Shown one piece after another: positions 1 through 12,640 of a stretch of DNA of 64,000 nt. The translations under genes and the position numbers were made by a program. The stretch's first letter is position 1. Every line of letters starts with the position of its first letter. Below the pieces are notes generated by a model. The model was not told where the DNA came from. It worked only from the letters and a program-made list of their open reading frames with translations, and searched no databases. Source of the stretch: Sweltsa coloradensis. Its lineage: Eukaryota; Arthropoda; Insecta; Plecoptera; Chloroperlidae. The DNA is taken from the NCBI GenBank assembly GCA_024449915.1, contig JAMZAV010001982.1:1-64000 (forward strand), read 5' to 3'.

Positions 1-1395
1 TGTTGTTTAGTGGGCGTAAAAATTTAAAATAAGTGGAAACCCCAAATAAAAACCCATATAAAACCACGTTTGTACGTCCCCCTTTCCCCCCTACCAAAAA
101 CTAAGAAAACCCTTTTTTGTAGGAATTGAAGGGGAATTTTTTTCCATTAAAACTTTTTCTATCCCCAAAACAATATGGAGATATTCGATAATCCACTTTT
201 TGGCCCCATTTTCAATTGGCGGCCGAAGCCCAGTCCGATTGTGGGGGATTTTTTAGTATGTTTAAGTACATTTAAGGAAGGCTCTGCAAAAATTCAGCGC
301 CATCGAAATTTTTTTCCTTCCAAATTCTTTTTTTGACAGGTTTATTTTAAATAAGGAAGGTAATTGCATAATTGTGTGAACATGAGCGTGACTTTTTGGA
401 TTGAGAAAGGGTCTTTTATTTAAACTGATATGGTCTACGAAGTTTCAGATCCCGGGAAAAGCTTGAAAATTGGTTACTTTATAGATTAGAGAGACTTTGT
501 TATACAATTTATGATAATCACGTCCACGTCACGTCGATCGAAATGTCAATTAAGTTCCCAATTTGCATTGAATTGCTGCAAAGCTGTCACGTGTAGAGAA
601 AAAAACAAATTTAAAGAAAAAAAAAATTTTCAACTGCCACGGTGTATTTTTTAATAATTTTTGTGGAAAAAATATGTAAACTAAAAAAAACTCAGAACGA
701 TATTACAAAACTTTTTAATGTTCTCAAAATTAAAATTACAATCAAAATAGCCCCTTTTTTTTCCCCCCCCGGTATAGAAAACAACAAAGATGCACCGAAC
801 ATAGCGTAAAAACGTAAACATACAAAAAGGTACCACGCAAAGTTTACGATTGCTTTCGACGTTTCCCTAACTTTGTAAACTTCTTCAATTTTTTTGCGGG
901 GGCCTTTAAAATTCTCTTCGAAAAAAAACCCCTGTTTAATGTTAAAATTTGCATTTATTTACAGCTAAATATTATAAACTTTAAATTTAAAATTCAAAAT
1001 AGAGTTCTTTTCATGATAAAATTTCCCATGATTTGAAAAGGAAAAAATACCCCACCTCCAAAATCTGCCCTAACGAAGCTAATCTTTCTCTCTCGCCCCC
1101 CCTGCTAAAAAAATTAAAATATCGTACGTCTTGTCATCGAGTATAGGCTTTAAAATTTTAGTAAAATACTGGGATGGAAAAAAAGTCTAGTGGCCTTAAT
1201 CCACCTAAAAAACGTTTATCTATTTTATTTTTATCTTCTTTCTGGGAATTTAAAACACTTTGTCCGTGAGATTAAGGGAAGTACCGAAGGTCTTTAGTTT
1301 GTGGGGGCCTGTTATAAAAACGAGATCGTGGATTTCTAGAGCTTCTCCAACAGTTTAAATGGAATGGTAGTAAATTGATTTTTTATAGTAAAAAT
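1..1395. other. AT-rich, homopolymer-rich sequence with no recognisable gene
   Basis: Long runs of A, T, C and G interrupt every reading frame, and no splice-bounded exon or transposon end can be recognised. The texture (many runs of 5-9 identical bases) continues to about 4.65 kb and then changes to ordinary sequence, which suggests a poorly polished consensus rather than a biological domain. Calls in this stretch should be treated with caution. Confidence 0.5.
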
Positions 1396-1660
1396 CAGTT
1401 AATTTCTCCCGCCCTTTTCCTTTTGCGGGCGGTGGAAAGTTTCCCCTTCACATCGGCGTCCTGGTGGAGATGACGGGTGGTATGGTAAAGGGATTGATTG
1501 CTGATATCGGTCAAATAATTTTTTGTCCGTTTGGGCTGGGAAAGGGAAACGAGTCGCGCCTGGATGGTCGGATTTCTTTGTCTGGTAGGTCGTCGTAGAA
1601 TATTCTGGAGACTTCACGGAGGTGCTGGGCTATTGTGATCGAGTACCGTTGGGTTTATAT
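1396..1660 (-). mobile_element. LINE (Jockey/CR1-like) C-terminal remnant, copy 1
   Basis: This stretch matches the plus-strand sequence at about 6010-6235 over most of its length: a shared GCGCCTGGATGGTCGGATTT core, shared TGGTAGGTCGT and the same flanking order. It reads on the minus strand as the tail after the reverse-transcriptase domain (frames give STTTYQT and related peptides). The better-preserved copy at 5990-6530 shows what it is. The copy is broken by indels and carries no intact frame. Its boundaries are approximate. Confidence 0.5.
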
Positions 1661-4650
1661 TACAATTACCGTAGTGCGTGGGTCCAAGGGCTACTGAAGG
1701 TATTCCAAATATTCTAGAATCATTACGGTATTTTTTGAGAAATAAATCTCCACTGTAACAGCCGTCCACGGCTTTTTAAAAACCCAAACACAGTAAAAAT
1801 ATTTAAATCTTCTTTGAAAAACTGGACAGGTAAAAAAATTTTATATCATCCACAACTCGACCTGTGTAACCATGCGGAAAGTTTTTATCTTGTTTCCGTC
1901 ATATGTTTCAAAATTCTTTTCTAATAAAAACAGCATCCCGGGGAAGGAGCGTTAAAAAAGGGATGGGTATAAAAAATACTTTTCTTTCCATTATTAAATC
2001 TTTTGTTGGGGTCCCACGTTTAAGAATATGAAAAAAAAAAATAAAAATCCGTTCTGTTAGTGCATTAAAAATCTCTTTTGGTGGACATGGCAATTTAAGA
2101 AATATGAAATATAAAAACTAGAAATCCGCTCTGTTAGGGCTTGAATCTCTTGTTGTTGGGGGAGGTCCCGGGGGAATTCATTGCCATTTTGGGGTGAAGC
2201 TCGCCTTGACCTCTGACCCGGGTCCCCCCAAAAATTATGTCCCACCCATTTTTGAAGGGAAATGCAACAGCAAACGCAGTCCGTAATGTCTATTTGGGTT
2301 TTTGTCATTTGATTCGATTTGATTTGACTTTGATTTTAATGAGTTAAGAAAATAATTTTTTTTTTTTGATATTTTTAGAGAGCAAATTTTTCCTCACAAA
2401 ATCATTTTCTGCCCCGCCCGTCTGTGCGTGTGTCACTTCCGATAAAAACCAAAACATGACACCCTATTCACAGGGCGTTTTTTTTGTTTACATTGCCCCT
2501 TAAACAAGGATCACAGAATGTTTTTTGGTGACCCTGGGGGGTAAGGGCGGGCTACCCCCCCAGAAAACATATCCTAAAGCCGAAAGTGATTCTAAAAAGT
2601 CATAAAAAAATATAATCTATGTTTTATAATCCCCTCTAGTTTTATAGTTTTAATAGATTCAAAAAAAAACCTTTCGCCGCACCCAAATAAAATTTCTCAA
2701 TGTGGCCCAAGGGCAGAGAATTGGGGGTCACAATAATTTGGGTTGACAACCGTTTTTAAATTCCGTCAAAAACCTGTCCTGCGGCTTTTCAATCAGTCCG
2801 TTAAACATTTTAAAAGCGGATGTTTTGTGTGTACTTATATACTTTAGTTTTTGATTGTTTCTTTAAAATCACTTCCCCAAACACTGTTTGTTTCCCTTCG
2901 GCGAATTTTCGCGAGGGGCTTCCCCTCTTCGCCCTTTTTATTCGTTAGCTCAAATAATTATATTTAAATTTTTTAAAAATTTTTTTGCAAAACGGAAATC
3001 CCGTAGAAAACGAACTTCCAGGTTAAAAAAATTATAGTGCTATTCGTCCGTTCCCAAAAATGTTACAGGGTATTATATGGTGGTTTTTATATATGCGTTG
3101 AAGAAACTCACTATATTTAATGATTTTTAATGTTTAATATTACTTTAGTACTTCAGCTTTTAAAAATAAATATCAGGCCAATTACTAAACTGTTCATACT
3201 CGCACTTTAAGCTAGAGTTAAATCTTGCAAAAAAATAATTTTATCCTAGCTTAGAGATTGTTTTAATGGAAAAAATAATAGTTTTTTCAAAAGCTGCTAA
3301 ATTCAATCCAAAAAAAACACAAGCAATCCAAACATCAATTTTTTATAGTTCGATTAAAAAATGAAATTTCAAGCAAAACAAATTCTGAAGATTTAATAGA
3401 TAGATGTTGTGTTACCCCCAAAAAATTTTTTTTTACCCATAATCCAAAACATAAACTACATAAAAAGCCGTTGAAAAAATTTTATCCTGGATAACTGTGA
3501 TTTCACACGAATTTTTAAAATTTTTTTTAAACTTTAAATTGGGGAAAATTGGGAGGGGGGGAAATTCTTAAAATGTCTTTTTCGGGTTTAACGGTATAAG
3601 GTTATATCGAAAATAAAAATGTTTAAAGATAAATTTCATATTTTAAACGAATTACATTTTTTTTTAAATATGGAAAAATATAAGAAAGATATACTAAATT
3701 TTTTACAGCCAAAAGAAAATTATTTTTGTGTGTGAAATTTTTTTAAGTGCTTGTCCAATCTCCAATGGAACCATAGGTCTGGTTTTGGAATTGTGACTGC
3801 TTTTATGTTTTTATTCTTTTTTGGGCACACTGCCTTTTATTCAAAAATTCAAAGGAAGAAAACCAAAGACAAACTTAACTTAGAAATCGGGAAAGTTACA
3901 TCCACTCACATTGGCGACACTGTCTTTTTTTACAATACCTGCTGAACACGAGTCGGTAACGTTAAAAATGTAAATTTTTTAAACTTTGCGTATTTTTCGG
4001 GGATGGTAAAAACTATAATTTTTAAATAATGCATAGGTGACCAAAAATGACGCTGTAGCATAAAAATTAGTTCGATCCCACGAGCGACCGTCACACAGTA
4101 CTCTGCGGTATAGTGAGTGCCCTCAATCTGAAGGTCAACCCGGTATGAAACCACTAACCCGGGTCTCTGACTGAAGTTTTTAAAGATTTCCCCGTAAGGT
4201 GGGATTTTCCTCTTAAACCTCACTTCCTTTGGCCCATTTCCCCATTCATCGTTTCCCTTCACCACTCTGAATTGATTGATTGATTTGGGTTGCTTAACGC
4301 CCCGTATTAATCACCAACTGGAACACCTGGTCGAGCTGCTAACTGTTTCCTTAAAGCCAAAGGCCATGCAGTGGGGAGATTTTAGGCCTTCATATCCTGA
4401 CATGTTTTTTATATGGGGCGGCCTGTTGGAGATACAACGGGGGCCATGTTGGTCGTCAAAAATTACATGCATATTTCGGGAAAAATCAAAAAGGCAAAAT
4501 ATTTTCTCAATTTTAATCTGTTGTTTATTTTTGTTTTTTCAGAAGAAAAAAGGCTGAAAAAAACCCACTTCATTCTCAACTCTAGGGATGGGAAACCCCC
4601 ATACCAATAAAAGTATGAATAGAGACGTAATATTATGCACTAAAGGTATT
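1661..4650. other. Low-quality-looking AT-rich sequence, no gene seen
   Basis: Poly-A/T tracts and runs of C or G dominate. Short open frames here (for example around 3750-4560) have no recognisable domain and fall among homopolymers, so I call none of them. No transposon termini were recognised. Confidence 0.45.
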
Positions 4651-5985
4651 TGAGACGATGGTGGTGTAGGAGGATGAAAGGGGAATAGAAGGGGGAGGGG
4701 AAACCGGTACCGACACGTGCTTACTCCTTTCGAAAAATACCAAGGGGAACAACGGCTTTACGTTCCATTCTAAAGGACGGGGTAACCTTTACAGTCATAC
4801 AGGTTCCTCCACTAACCCGGACTGTTGGGGCAAACGTTGAGGAGAACGAAGCCGTTACACTAGCTCTCGAACCGTCCTTCTACTCTACTCTAACCAGCGG
4901 TAAAACGTGTGTTTCAAGGCAGAGCGTTCTCCATGACCACGCCCGAGGTTGCTTAACTTCGGTGTTCGAGAAGGAACCGGCTAAGCGACCGCGGCTAAAC
5001 CGCTGGCTACCTTACATCTGAAGATGGACAAGAAAACTGTGCATTGTTTTATACGATTTTTTTATCTGATTGAATAAATAATAACAAGTTGTTTTTCTTC
5101 TATGACTGAGAGATGACCATAGTTCTATTAGGGCATATTAGAGGATTGTCTGAAACATTGTTTGATGTACCATTTCCTGTGAAAGGTGGTACAAATTCTA
5201 GTTTCGTACCAGCAGACGATAAAAACCGTGCATCAAATATGTAATTTAAGAAGGTGTTTGTTTATGATCACTGAATGAATGAAAAATTTAAAAAAATAAT
5301 AATGAAGTAACATGGAGGATGGACATAATTTTCTAATATTTCGAGGATAAGCATAACATTCTTAATTGAAAGTTATGTTAGATCATCATTACTTTTCACA
5401 TGCGAACCAAGTTATATACACACAACAATATTATACTGAATAGTGTTGCTCAAACCAATGGAATAATCTAATGGAACCATCTTGGTATAAACTAGAAGAG
5501 CAACGCATGACCGGTATCCGTTTTGTGGTAATAAAGTAAAAGCACTTTCTAATCTATTAATAAAGTAATTAATTCTTTAAAAATATGGATTTATAATCAT
5601 AAACATCAAGAGTTTTGCAAAGATTCTAAAAACTTGCGTACCGGTAACATTAAAATGTATAATTGTAATGAACGCTTAAAATTGAAAAAAATAAAAGCAT
5701 TTCTCCACAGAAGCGTATTTACTTCACGGTTGGTGACTATTGATCACTTCTATCTATCTTCTTCTCATCGGAACGCTTTGTCCGTGAGTGGCAATGTAAA
5801 TGCCGGCCTCTGATGGCCATAAATTACGGTTTGATGGGGGTGCCTGATGATGAGAACGCGGAGTCGTGGATTTTTCCAGACTGTATGATTGGGAAGGGGG
5901 GGGGGGTTAATTTGGGAATAGCGGATCATCCGCCAGATAATTGTACAGTAGGATGTGGGTGGGGCAAAAATAAGTTTACAGTAGG
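4651..5985. other. Gene-free stretch, GC-richer block at 4680-5040
   Basis: The first 360 bases are clearly richer in G and C than their surroundings and lack long homopolymers. No open frame or known motif stands out. From 5040 to 5985 the sequence is ordinary AT-rich DNA with no feature I can support. Confidence 0.4.
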
Positions 5986-5989
5986 AACG

Positions 5990-6535
5990 GTTTTGTTATT
6001 CCCGTCTCTTCTTGGCGGGCGGTGGAAGACCTCCTTGGAACATCGGGGGCCGCTTTCGGTTGAGATGACGAGGTGGTATGGTGAGAGGTGTTCTGATTGC
6101 TGATATAGGTCTGATATATATGTCGTTTGGGCTCGGAAGGAACTGTGTCTGCGCCTGGATGGTCGGATTTCTTCTGTCTGGTAGGTCGTTGTAGAATGTT
6201 CGGGAGACATCACGGAGGTGCTCGGCTATTGATGCCATTTCTAGGTCTTCGTGGAGAAGGTGGATGGGAGTTTCGCGCGGGGCGAAGGACACATTCGCAA
6301 GATTCTATTCTGTAGCCGTTGTAGTGAATCAAGATTGCTGAGTGTCACACCGGACCACACTGGGCATGCATATAGGCGATGGCCGGTCGGAGAATCTGTT
6401 TGTAGATGGTCAGACGGTCAGATAAATCAATTTGCGGGGAAGTAAGTAGAGGGCGTAGGGCTGCCGCTTTTCCAGTGACTTTGCGATGGATGTTTTGAAT
6501 GTGGTTTAACCAGGTAAGGCGCGCATCCGACTATT
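5990..6535 (-). mobile_element. LINE (Jockey/CR1-like) C-terminal remnant, copy 2
   Basis: Read on the minus strand from about 6530 downward, the translation gives DARLTWLNHIQNIHRKV, then LTIYKQILRPAIAY. This is the usual arrangement after the palm domain of Jockey/CR1-type reverse transcriptases (a DxxLTW..HI segment, then LYK.ILRP...Y). After a frame break near 6345 it resumes with PRETPIHLLHEDLEMASI, then IAEHLRDVSRTFYNDL, matching the C-terminal tail of the same proteins. The catalytic domain is absent, so this is a dead 5'-truncated copy. A second, more decayed copy lies at 1396-1660. Clade assignment is by general resemblance only. Confidence 0.7.
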
Positions 6536-6539
6536 GATC

Positions 6540-8387
6540 ACTTGTTGAACTTACTGTGAGTAAGGTTGTAAACACGAATGAACACGAATAGGGGAACGAT
6601 ATTGACAGCGGCTAAGCAGCGCCGCTTTAACTTAGTTAATATGATCCAGGTCCTCTATGGCTAAGTAAAGGGCGATATACATTATCGAGTCATTTTATGT
6701 GCACTGTCATTGTCATTCTTCTTCGACAAACTGTTGAATAAGATGATACTATGCATATAACTTTGTACTATGTTTAGAAATACCGCAATACGCAAACAAC
6801 GATTCGTATACTAGCCTCTACCAAAGATGACACTATACTGTGCAAATAAAATTACACTTTAGGTTTGTTCTTTGTCTACCTCAAATTGTGGTAATTACAT
6901 CCAGGTGTAAAATACGTAATGAAAAATGGGGGCTTAAGTGTAATAACTTACGTGTGAACAAAAGAACGATTTTGTTATAATTTGACATCAAATTTCGCGG
7001 TTATATTGCCAGCTGTCATTCAATTCAAACACTTTCAGAAGCTATTAACTCACTCAATAACACAGCTTTGTGTATTTTATTACAATTCTATTACATGTCA
7101 TATATTTTATCATTACCAGTGTTATCTTCTATTTAAAAAATCGCACATTATAACGGAGTTACTTTTGAAATTGCCGCGAATTTTCCTTTCTTTACCTTTA
7201 CACCTCCTCATGAGGCAGGTGCAAAAGTTGTATTTACCTCCTAGACAGAAGAACACGTCTGTGGAATAAGTTGTAAACGCTTATTTCTTCAAAGGTACAA
7301 AAGGTGTAAAAGTGGACAAAAGAACAGACCTAATGTGAAAATGTGTTTCATATGCTCGCTCCAAGATTGATTATTTTTCTACATGGTACATTCTCTGTTG
7401 ACGGTGTTGTTTATACCAGCGTCAGGCTGTGAATTAAGTTAACTAAAACTGAATCGTCTAGATGTTCCTAGGCTGAGCTTGGCAACATAAGGTGGAAGCA
7501 ACCCCTAAAACAAACGAACGCAAAATACGAAAAAAGTCATAAAAGTCGCTATATCTAAATAAATCTAACTGCAAAAATTAAAAAAAAAACACTTCTGTGT
7601 CTTGAATGTGTTAAAAAATATACTTGTCGTCATTTCATCACACACAAGTATAAGTATAGATCCACGACGCGGCGAAATGACCCATTTCATTCTGTGTTTT
7701 TTTTTAAAGTTGCTTATAAAAATGTTAAAATATACCAGGAAATGTCAAGTTGTTAACGGTTGTGGGTAATACGACGTTAGCGTCCATCTGTCGTTTATTC
7801 TCGGCGAGTACAATCTAAAATGGTACCTCGTATACCCATTAGCTTTGTACACTCTTTTTGCAACGTCATGAAACTTAATCAATCTATGTTGAGGTGGATG
7901 TAATACAAATGTAATATCCCATCACAAACCAGGCGGTACAGTCACTTCAAAGATGATGAGTTTTTGTCGTAGTTCAGCAAGAGCGAACAGCGCAAGAAGA
8001 TCGAGTGAGGTCGACCAAGATCATTGACGAACATCGACTAAGTTGAAGGTAGAACCGTCAAATAATTATTCTTGTGGTACCTTTATTTTATTTCTATTGC
8101 TCAACATGCGATTTAAAAAAAATCCAGATGAAAATCTTATTACTTATTTTGCACTGTTTATTGCTATATATACGATCTATTAAAATGGAATAATTATTAC
8201 ATGATCACTTCACCCGGATCATTAGCGTCGTATGGTTCGCACGCAAGTTGCGACACGCTCGGTGTGTGACGGACTGCGTCGCGCACACAGCCGCACAGTC
8301 CGCCACTCATCCGACGATAGCGTGTTCTTTCGCCCGTAATGTTTTGCGAGCGATATTATTGGCCCTGGTGAGTCAGGAACTAGTTTA
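6540..8387. other. Intergenic AT-rich sequence, nothing assigned
   Basis: No conserved coding frame, tRNA or transposon end was recognised. The last 170 bases (8220-8387) are CpG-rich relative to the neighbourhood and flank the TIR element that starts at 8388; no protein family can be read in them. Confidence 0.4.
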
Positions 8388-9866
8388 TACGCGTTTCCAA
8401 GCAAAGGGGTTGCTACCTGGTGGCGAAAAATGCAACCGTCCGATCAGTGATAGTCGGAGGAGCGCGCTATGTGCTTACCTGAAGAACACATGTCATTCCG
8501 TGTTTGTCACTTATAAATATGTACAATCACAGGTACATTGTCGTTGCTCTCCCAAAATGTTGTTAATTGATGATATTCAAAAGCATGGGGGTGCACCAAA
8601 ATGATAAAATAGCTCTCCAATATGCGGGATTTGAGACCATGTCCACCAGAATAATATTACTATATATTCAGACCTGCGCCTCATGCACCCATGAGACACC
8701 GAGGATGGCATTTGGCATTTGTATCCATATTACAATTCTCTAATTGTAATATCATAATAAATCATTGTTATTTGTAGGCTATATACTAAATATAGGCTTA
8801 CAGGGTACGATAAATACTAGGCCTAAATCAAATTCAAACCGTCAAGAATGTTCACAACTCATAGTAGACACACACATACAGTATCGCTCGCTTCTTATGG
8901 CACTTTTAATTGAGATATACTTCTTTAGTTTTATTATGATAATTTATAATTTAAATAAAGTCATAAAATAATAACAAAACAATAACAAAAATAATAATAA
9001 TTGTATTAGGGCTTATGCACAAGTCCCAACTCCTTTTCTTCCTTATATAATTAATGTAGACCTACATATACCGTTTACCGTCATTGTGCATTTATAACAT
9101 AATATTATACATTATATCATAATAAATACGATTTATATTATTACAATAGAATAAGGTATAATGATATGACCTACAAGATTTTAAAGCTGTCTGAAGAATG
9201 ACGCGTCATGCCATTATTGACATACAAAACAATAATAAATAAAATAGGCCATCAGCTATTCAAAAGGCCTACTTTTTATAAAATGTATATTTTAAAAAAA
9301 CAAAACAGTAGTCCTAAATGTATAGTAGATAAATATACATAGGCCTACTCCGATTGCGTTTAGATTGTAAAACGATGTAGAAAACGTGCAAAACAAGTGT
9401 AGGGCTATAATTTGCTTTGCTAAAAACTCTTTTGATTTTTAGATATCAAGTAAATTATTGAAATTAATAGTATTGGTGGGCAACATTTTACTGGCAAAAT
9501 ATCATGGATCATCATCATTCAACATTATTTGATACACTTGTATCTGTATTTAATAGTTTAACAGTGTGGTTTGTTCTTTTCGAGCTAATATCATCAAATA
9601 ATCTCAATTATTTGTTGTAATTTAAAAGCCATTAAATTCCCGTTTTAATAAAGCCGATCTCCAAAACTTACGAATTTTACTAATAAAATACGCGGACGAT
9701 ATGACAAAATCAACAATGTTTTCGCAAATGATCAGAAATGTAACAAAAATCAAGTTGAAGTCAACTGAATTATACAGCGCCCGCCGTAAGCAGCTCGCCT
9801 CTATCACTGATCGGTCCGACATGTTGCGTTTTAGTGCTGCCATCTATCTTTGCTTGGAAACGCGTA
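8388..9866. mobile_element. Non-autonomous TIR DNA transposon, copy A (about 1.48 kb)
   Basis: The element begins TACGCGTTTCCAAGCAAAG and ends with the reverse complement CTTTGCTTGGAAACGCGTA. Imperfect similarity between the two ends continues for roughly 80 bp, including a shared CCGATCAGTGATAG block. The interior is AT-rich and contains no transposase frame, so the element is non-autonomous. A second copy in the same orientation lies at 10948-12382 with similar sequence from end to end, while the outside flanks differ. This defines both ends independently. The dinucleotide next to the left end is TA and next to the right end TT, so the target duplication is uncertain. Confidence 0.8.
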
Positions 9867-10947
9867 TTGCAACCCTATTTGCACAGACTCACATCACTGA
9901 TGTATGAAATTTTGTACATAATGAAATGAAGCGTATACATAAAGTTTTCAATTTGTTTAGACTGCAAAAAATAATTACAAAAGTTAATAATATTTGATGA
10001 TTAAAATTGTTTGCACATTTTTGTAGTTTGGATATTCAACCACTATTTTAGTACAGCAAAGAACTGCCAGAAAAACGGGAAATTTATATTTTTGTTCTAG
10101 CAGATGTTATTAATTTGTCGTTTTATGTTAGGCATGGTTGCATTTATGCCAAACAAATAAACATCCATAATCTCTGAAACGCGCTACTTTCAAGAAGTAA
10201 CAGATGTTGCATTTGAAGCGAGATTAAATCGCCAAGCAGAATTGCAAACTCATTACACGGGTGATTGTTTTCAAGGAAAATTGTTAGGTATCCGTACATA
10301 GGTACACAATAATTATTCACTAAGTATTATGTATTATGCTTTCCTTGTTAAAACGACGGAATTCCCTTATTCAGAACCGCACCGACAAGTTTCCCTGGGA
10401 CTTGAAGAGAATAACATGACATATACAATTTACACCGATGTCAAGAACTTACTTTGTTTGATGCCATGATGCTGTACATTCAGGCAATGTATTATTGTGT
10501 ATCTACTACAAGCTGATTGAATCGAGCAGCGTATATTCGTAACACGGACATACTTGTAATAGAAAATTAGCTTTCTAAAATTATTTGAAAGCACTGCTGT
10601 CCCATCTGCTGGTACAGCAGTTTGTTGAGTAGGCCTACTCCACGCGTTCGCTTGCTAAAGATAGAACGGACGTTGACATCAACCAAGGTTCACTAAATCT
10701 CCTTGCGCCTTCCGCTCCACTCGCTCGCCAGGGGTTCGGGTTTCCCCGAGAGTCCGCTATGAGATTGAGTGGACCTTGCTAGAAACTTAAATCTTCTTAA
10801 AGAATCGACTCATCATGCTCATAATAGGCAGTTTTACTACAAGGTGTGTATAGTGTTTTAAGGGTCAAGCCTATGATTGAGGTCATTCAAGCGTGAAGCG
10901 CTAACCAAAGTGGGTGGGTAAAAAAGGGCGTGAATGGGCTGACCCTA
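9867..10947. other. Spacer between the two TIR element copies
   Basis: About 1.08 kb of unique-looking AT-rich sequence separates the two copies. It shows no homology to either element and no recognisable gene. Confidence 0.45.
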
Positions 10948-12382
10948 TACGCGTTTCCAAGCAAAGGGGTTGCTACCTGGTGGCGAAAAATGCAACTGTC
11001 CGATCAGTGATAGTCGGAGGAGCGCGCTATGTGCTTACCTGAAGAACACATTCATTCCGTGTTTGTCACTTATAAAAATGTACAATCACAGGTACATTGT
11101 CGTTGCTCTCCCAAAATATTGTTAATTGATGATAATCAAAAGCATGGGGGTGCACCAAAATGATAAAATCGCTCATTAATATGCGGGATTCGAGACCATG
11201 TCCATCAGAATAATATTACTATATTCAGACCCCCATGCACCCATGAGACACCGAGGATGGCATTTGTATCCATATTACAATTCTCTATTGTAATACCATA
11301 ATAAATCATTGGTATTATTAGGCGATATACTAAATATAGGCTAACGGGGTACGATAAATACTAAATCAAATTCAAACCGTCAAGAATGTTCACAACTCAT
11401 AGTAATAGTAAACACACACACATACAGTATCGCTCGCTTCTCATGGCACTTATAATTGAGATATACTTCTTTAGTTTGAAATGATAATTTAATATAAATA
11501 AAGTCATAATAATTATAACAAAACAATAACAAAAATAATAATAATTGTATTGGGGCTTATGCACAAGTCCCAACTGCTTTTCTACCTAATATTAATGAAG
11601 GCCTGCATATACCGTTTACCGTCATTGTTCATTCATTACATAATATTATACATAATATCATAATAAATACGATTTATATTTTATATTATTACAATAGAAT
11701 AAGTATAATGATATGACCTACAAGATTTTAAAGCTGTCTGCAGAATGACGCGTCATGCCATTATTGACATACAAAACAATAATAAAAATAGGCCGTCAGC
11801 TATTCAATAGGCCTACTTTTATTGTAAAATGTATATTAAAAAAAAAAAAAGCAGTCCTAAAAAGTGTATAGTAGATATATATACTCCGATTGCGTTTACA
11901 TTGTAAAACGATGTAGAAAACGTGCAAAACAAGTGTAGGGCTATAATTTTGATTTTTAGATATCAAGTAAATTATTGAAATTATTAGTATTGGTGGGCAA
12001 CATTTTCTTGGCAAAATATCATCGCTCTTCATCATTCAACATTATTTGATACACTTGTTTCTGTATTTAATAGTTTAACAGTGTGGTTTGTTCTTTTCGA
12101 GCTAATATCATCAAATAATCTCAATTATTTGTTGTACTTTAAAATGCCATTAAATTCCGTTTTTAATAAAGCCGATCCCAAAACTTACGAATTTTACTAA
12201 TAAAATACGCGGACGATATGACATAATCAACAATGTTTTCGCAAATGATCAGAAATGTAACAAAAATCAAGTTGAACCTAACTGAATATACAGCGCCCGC
12301 CGTAAGCAGCTCGCCTCTATCACTGATCGGTCCGACATGTTGCGTTTTAGTGCTGCCATCTATCTTTGCTTGGAAACGCGTA
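10948..12382. mobile_element. Non-autonomous TIR DNA transposon, copy B (about 1.44 kb)
   Basis: This is the second copy of the element at 8388-9866, with the same TACGCGTTTCC end and its inverted partner GGAAACGCGTA. It differs from copy A by scattered substitutions and small indels, for example around 11880-11960. The flanks read CCC-TA on the left and TA-CTC on the right, consistent with a TA target duplication as in Tc1/mariner-type insertions, although copy A does not confirm it. No transposase frame is present. Confidence 0.8.
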
Positions 12383-12640
12383 TACTCTGCATGGCTTTTC
12401 TTTGATTGGTCCGACAATTTTACCAGGTTCCGCAAAAATTTGTTCTGAAGAGCGATTGTAGTCTTCCACTGACCGTCGCCGCATTCATATCTCGCTCTGA
12501 CGTCGACTACCTGCTCGCACGGACAATAACACAGGGTTTGAGCGGCAGGCTCGGGTGGCGGACCGAGACATTGGCATGAATTCCTGGAAACAGCAATGCA
12601 ACTGAACCAGGTCATTGTCAAAATTACGCAAACCGAATAA
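12383..12640 (-). other. Candidate Cys-rich exon (unconfirmed), adjacent to TIR copy B
   Basis: On the minus strand, a pyrimidine-rich stretch ending TTTCCAG (near 12585) is followed by an open frame whose translation holds seven cysteines in about 35 residues: CQCLGPPPEPAAQTLCYCPC, then VVDVRARYECGDGQW. A possible donor GTAGTC follows CPCEQ. The block is GC-richer than its surroundings. I see no partner exons and cannot assign a domain. It could be a secreted-protein exon, a pseudogene or chance. Confidence 0.25.

Noticed and set aside
7660..7690. Shared GACGCGGCGAAAT phrase at about 7667 and 21299
   Set aside because: Too short to define a repeat, and no extended homology in the flanks.
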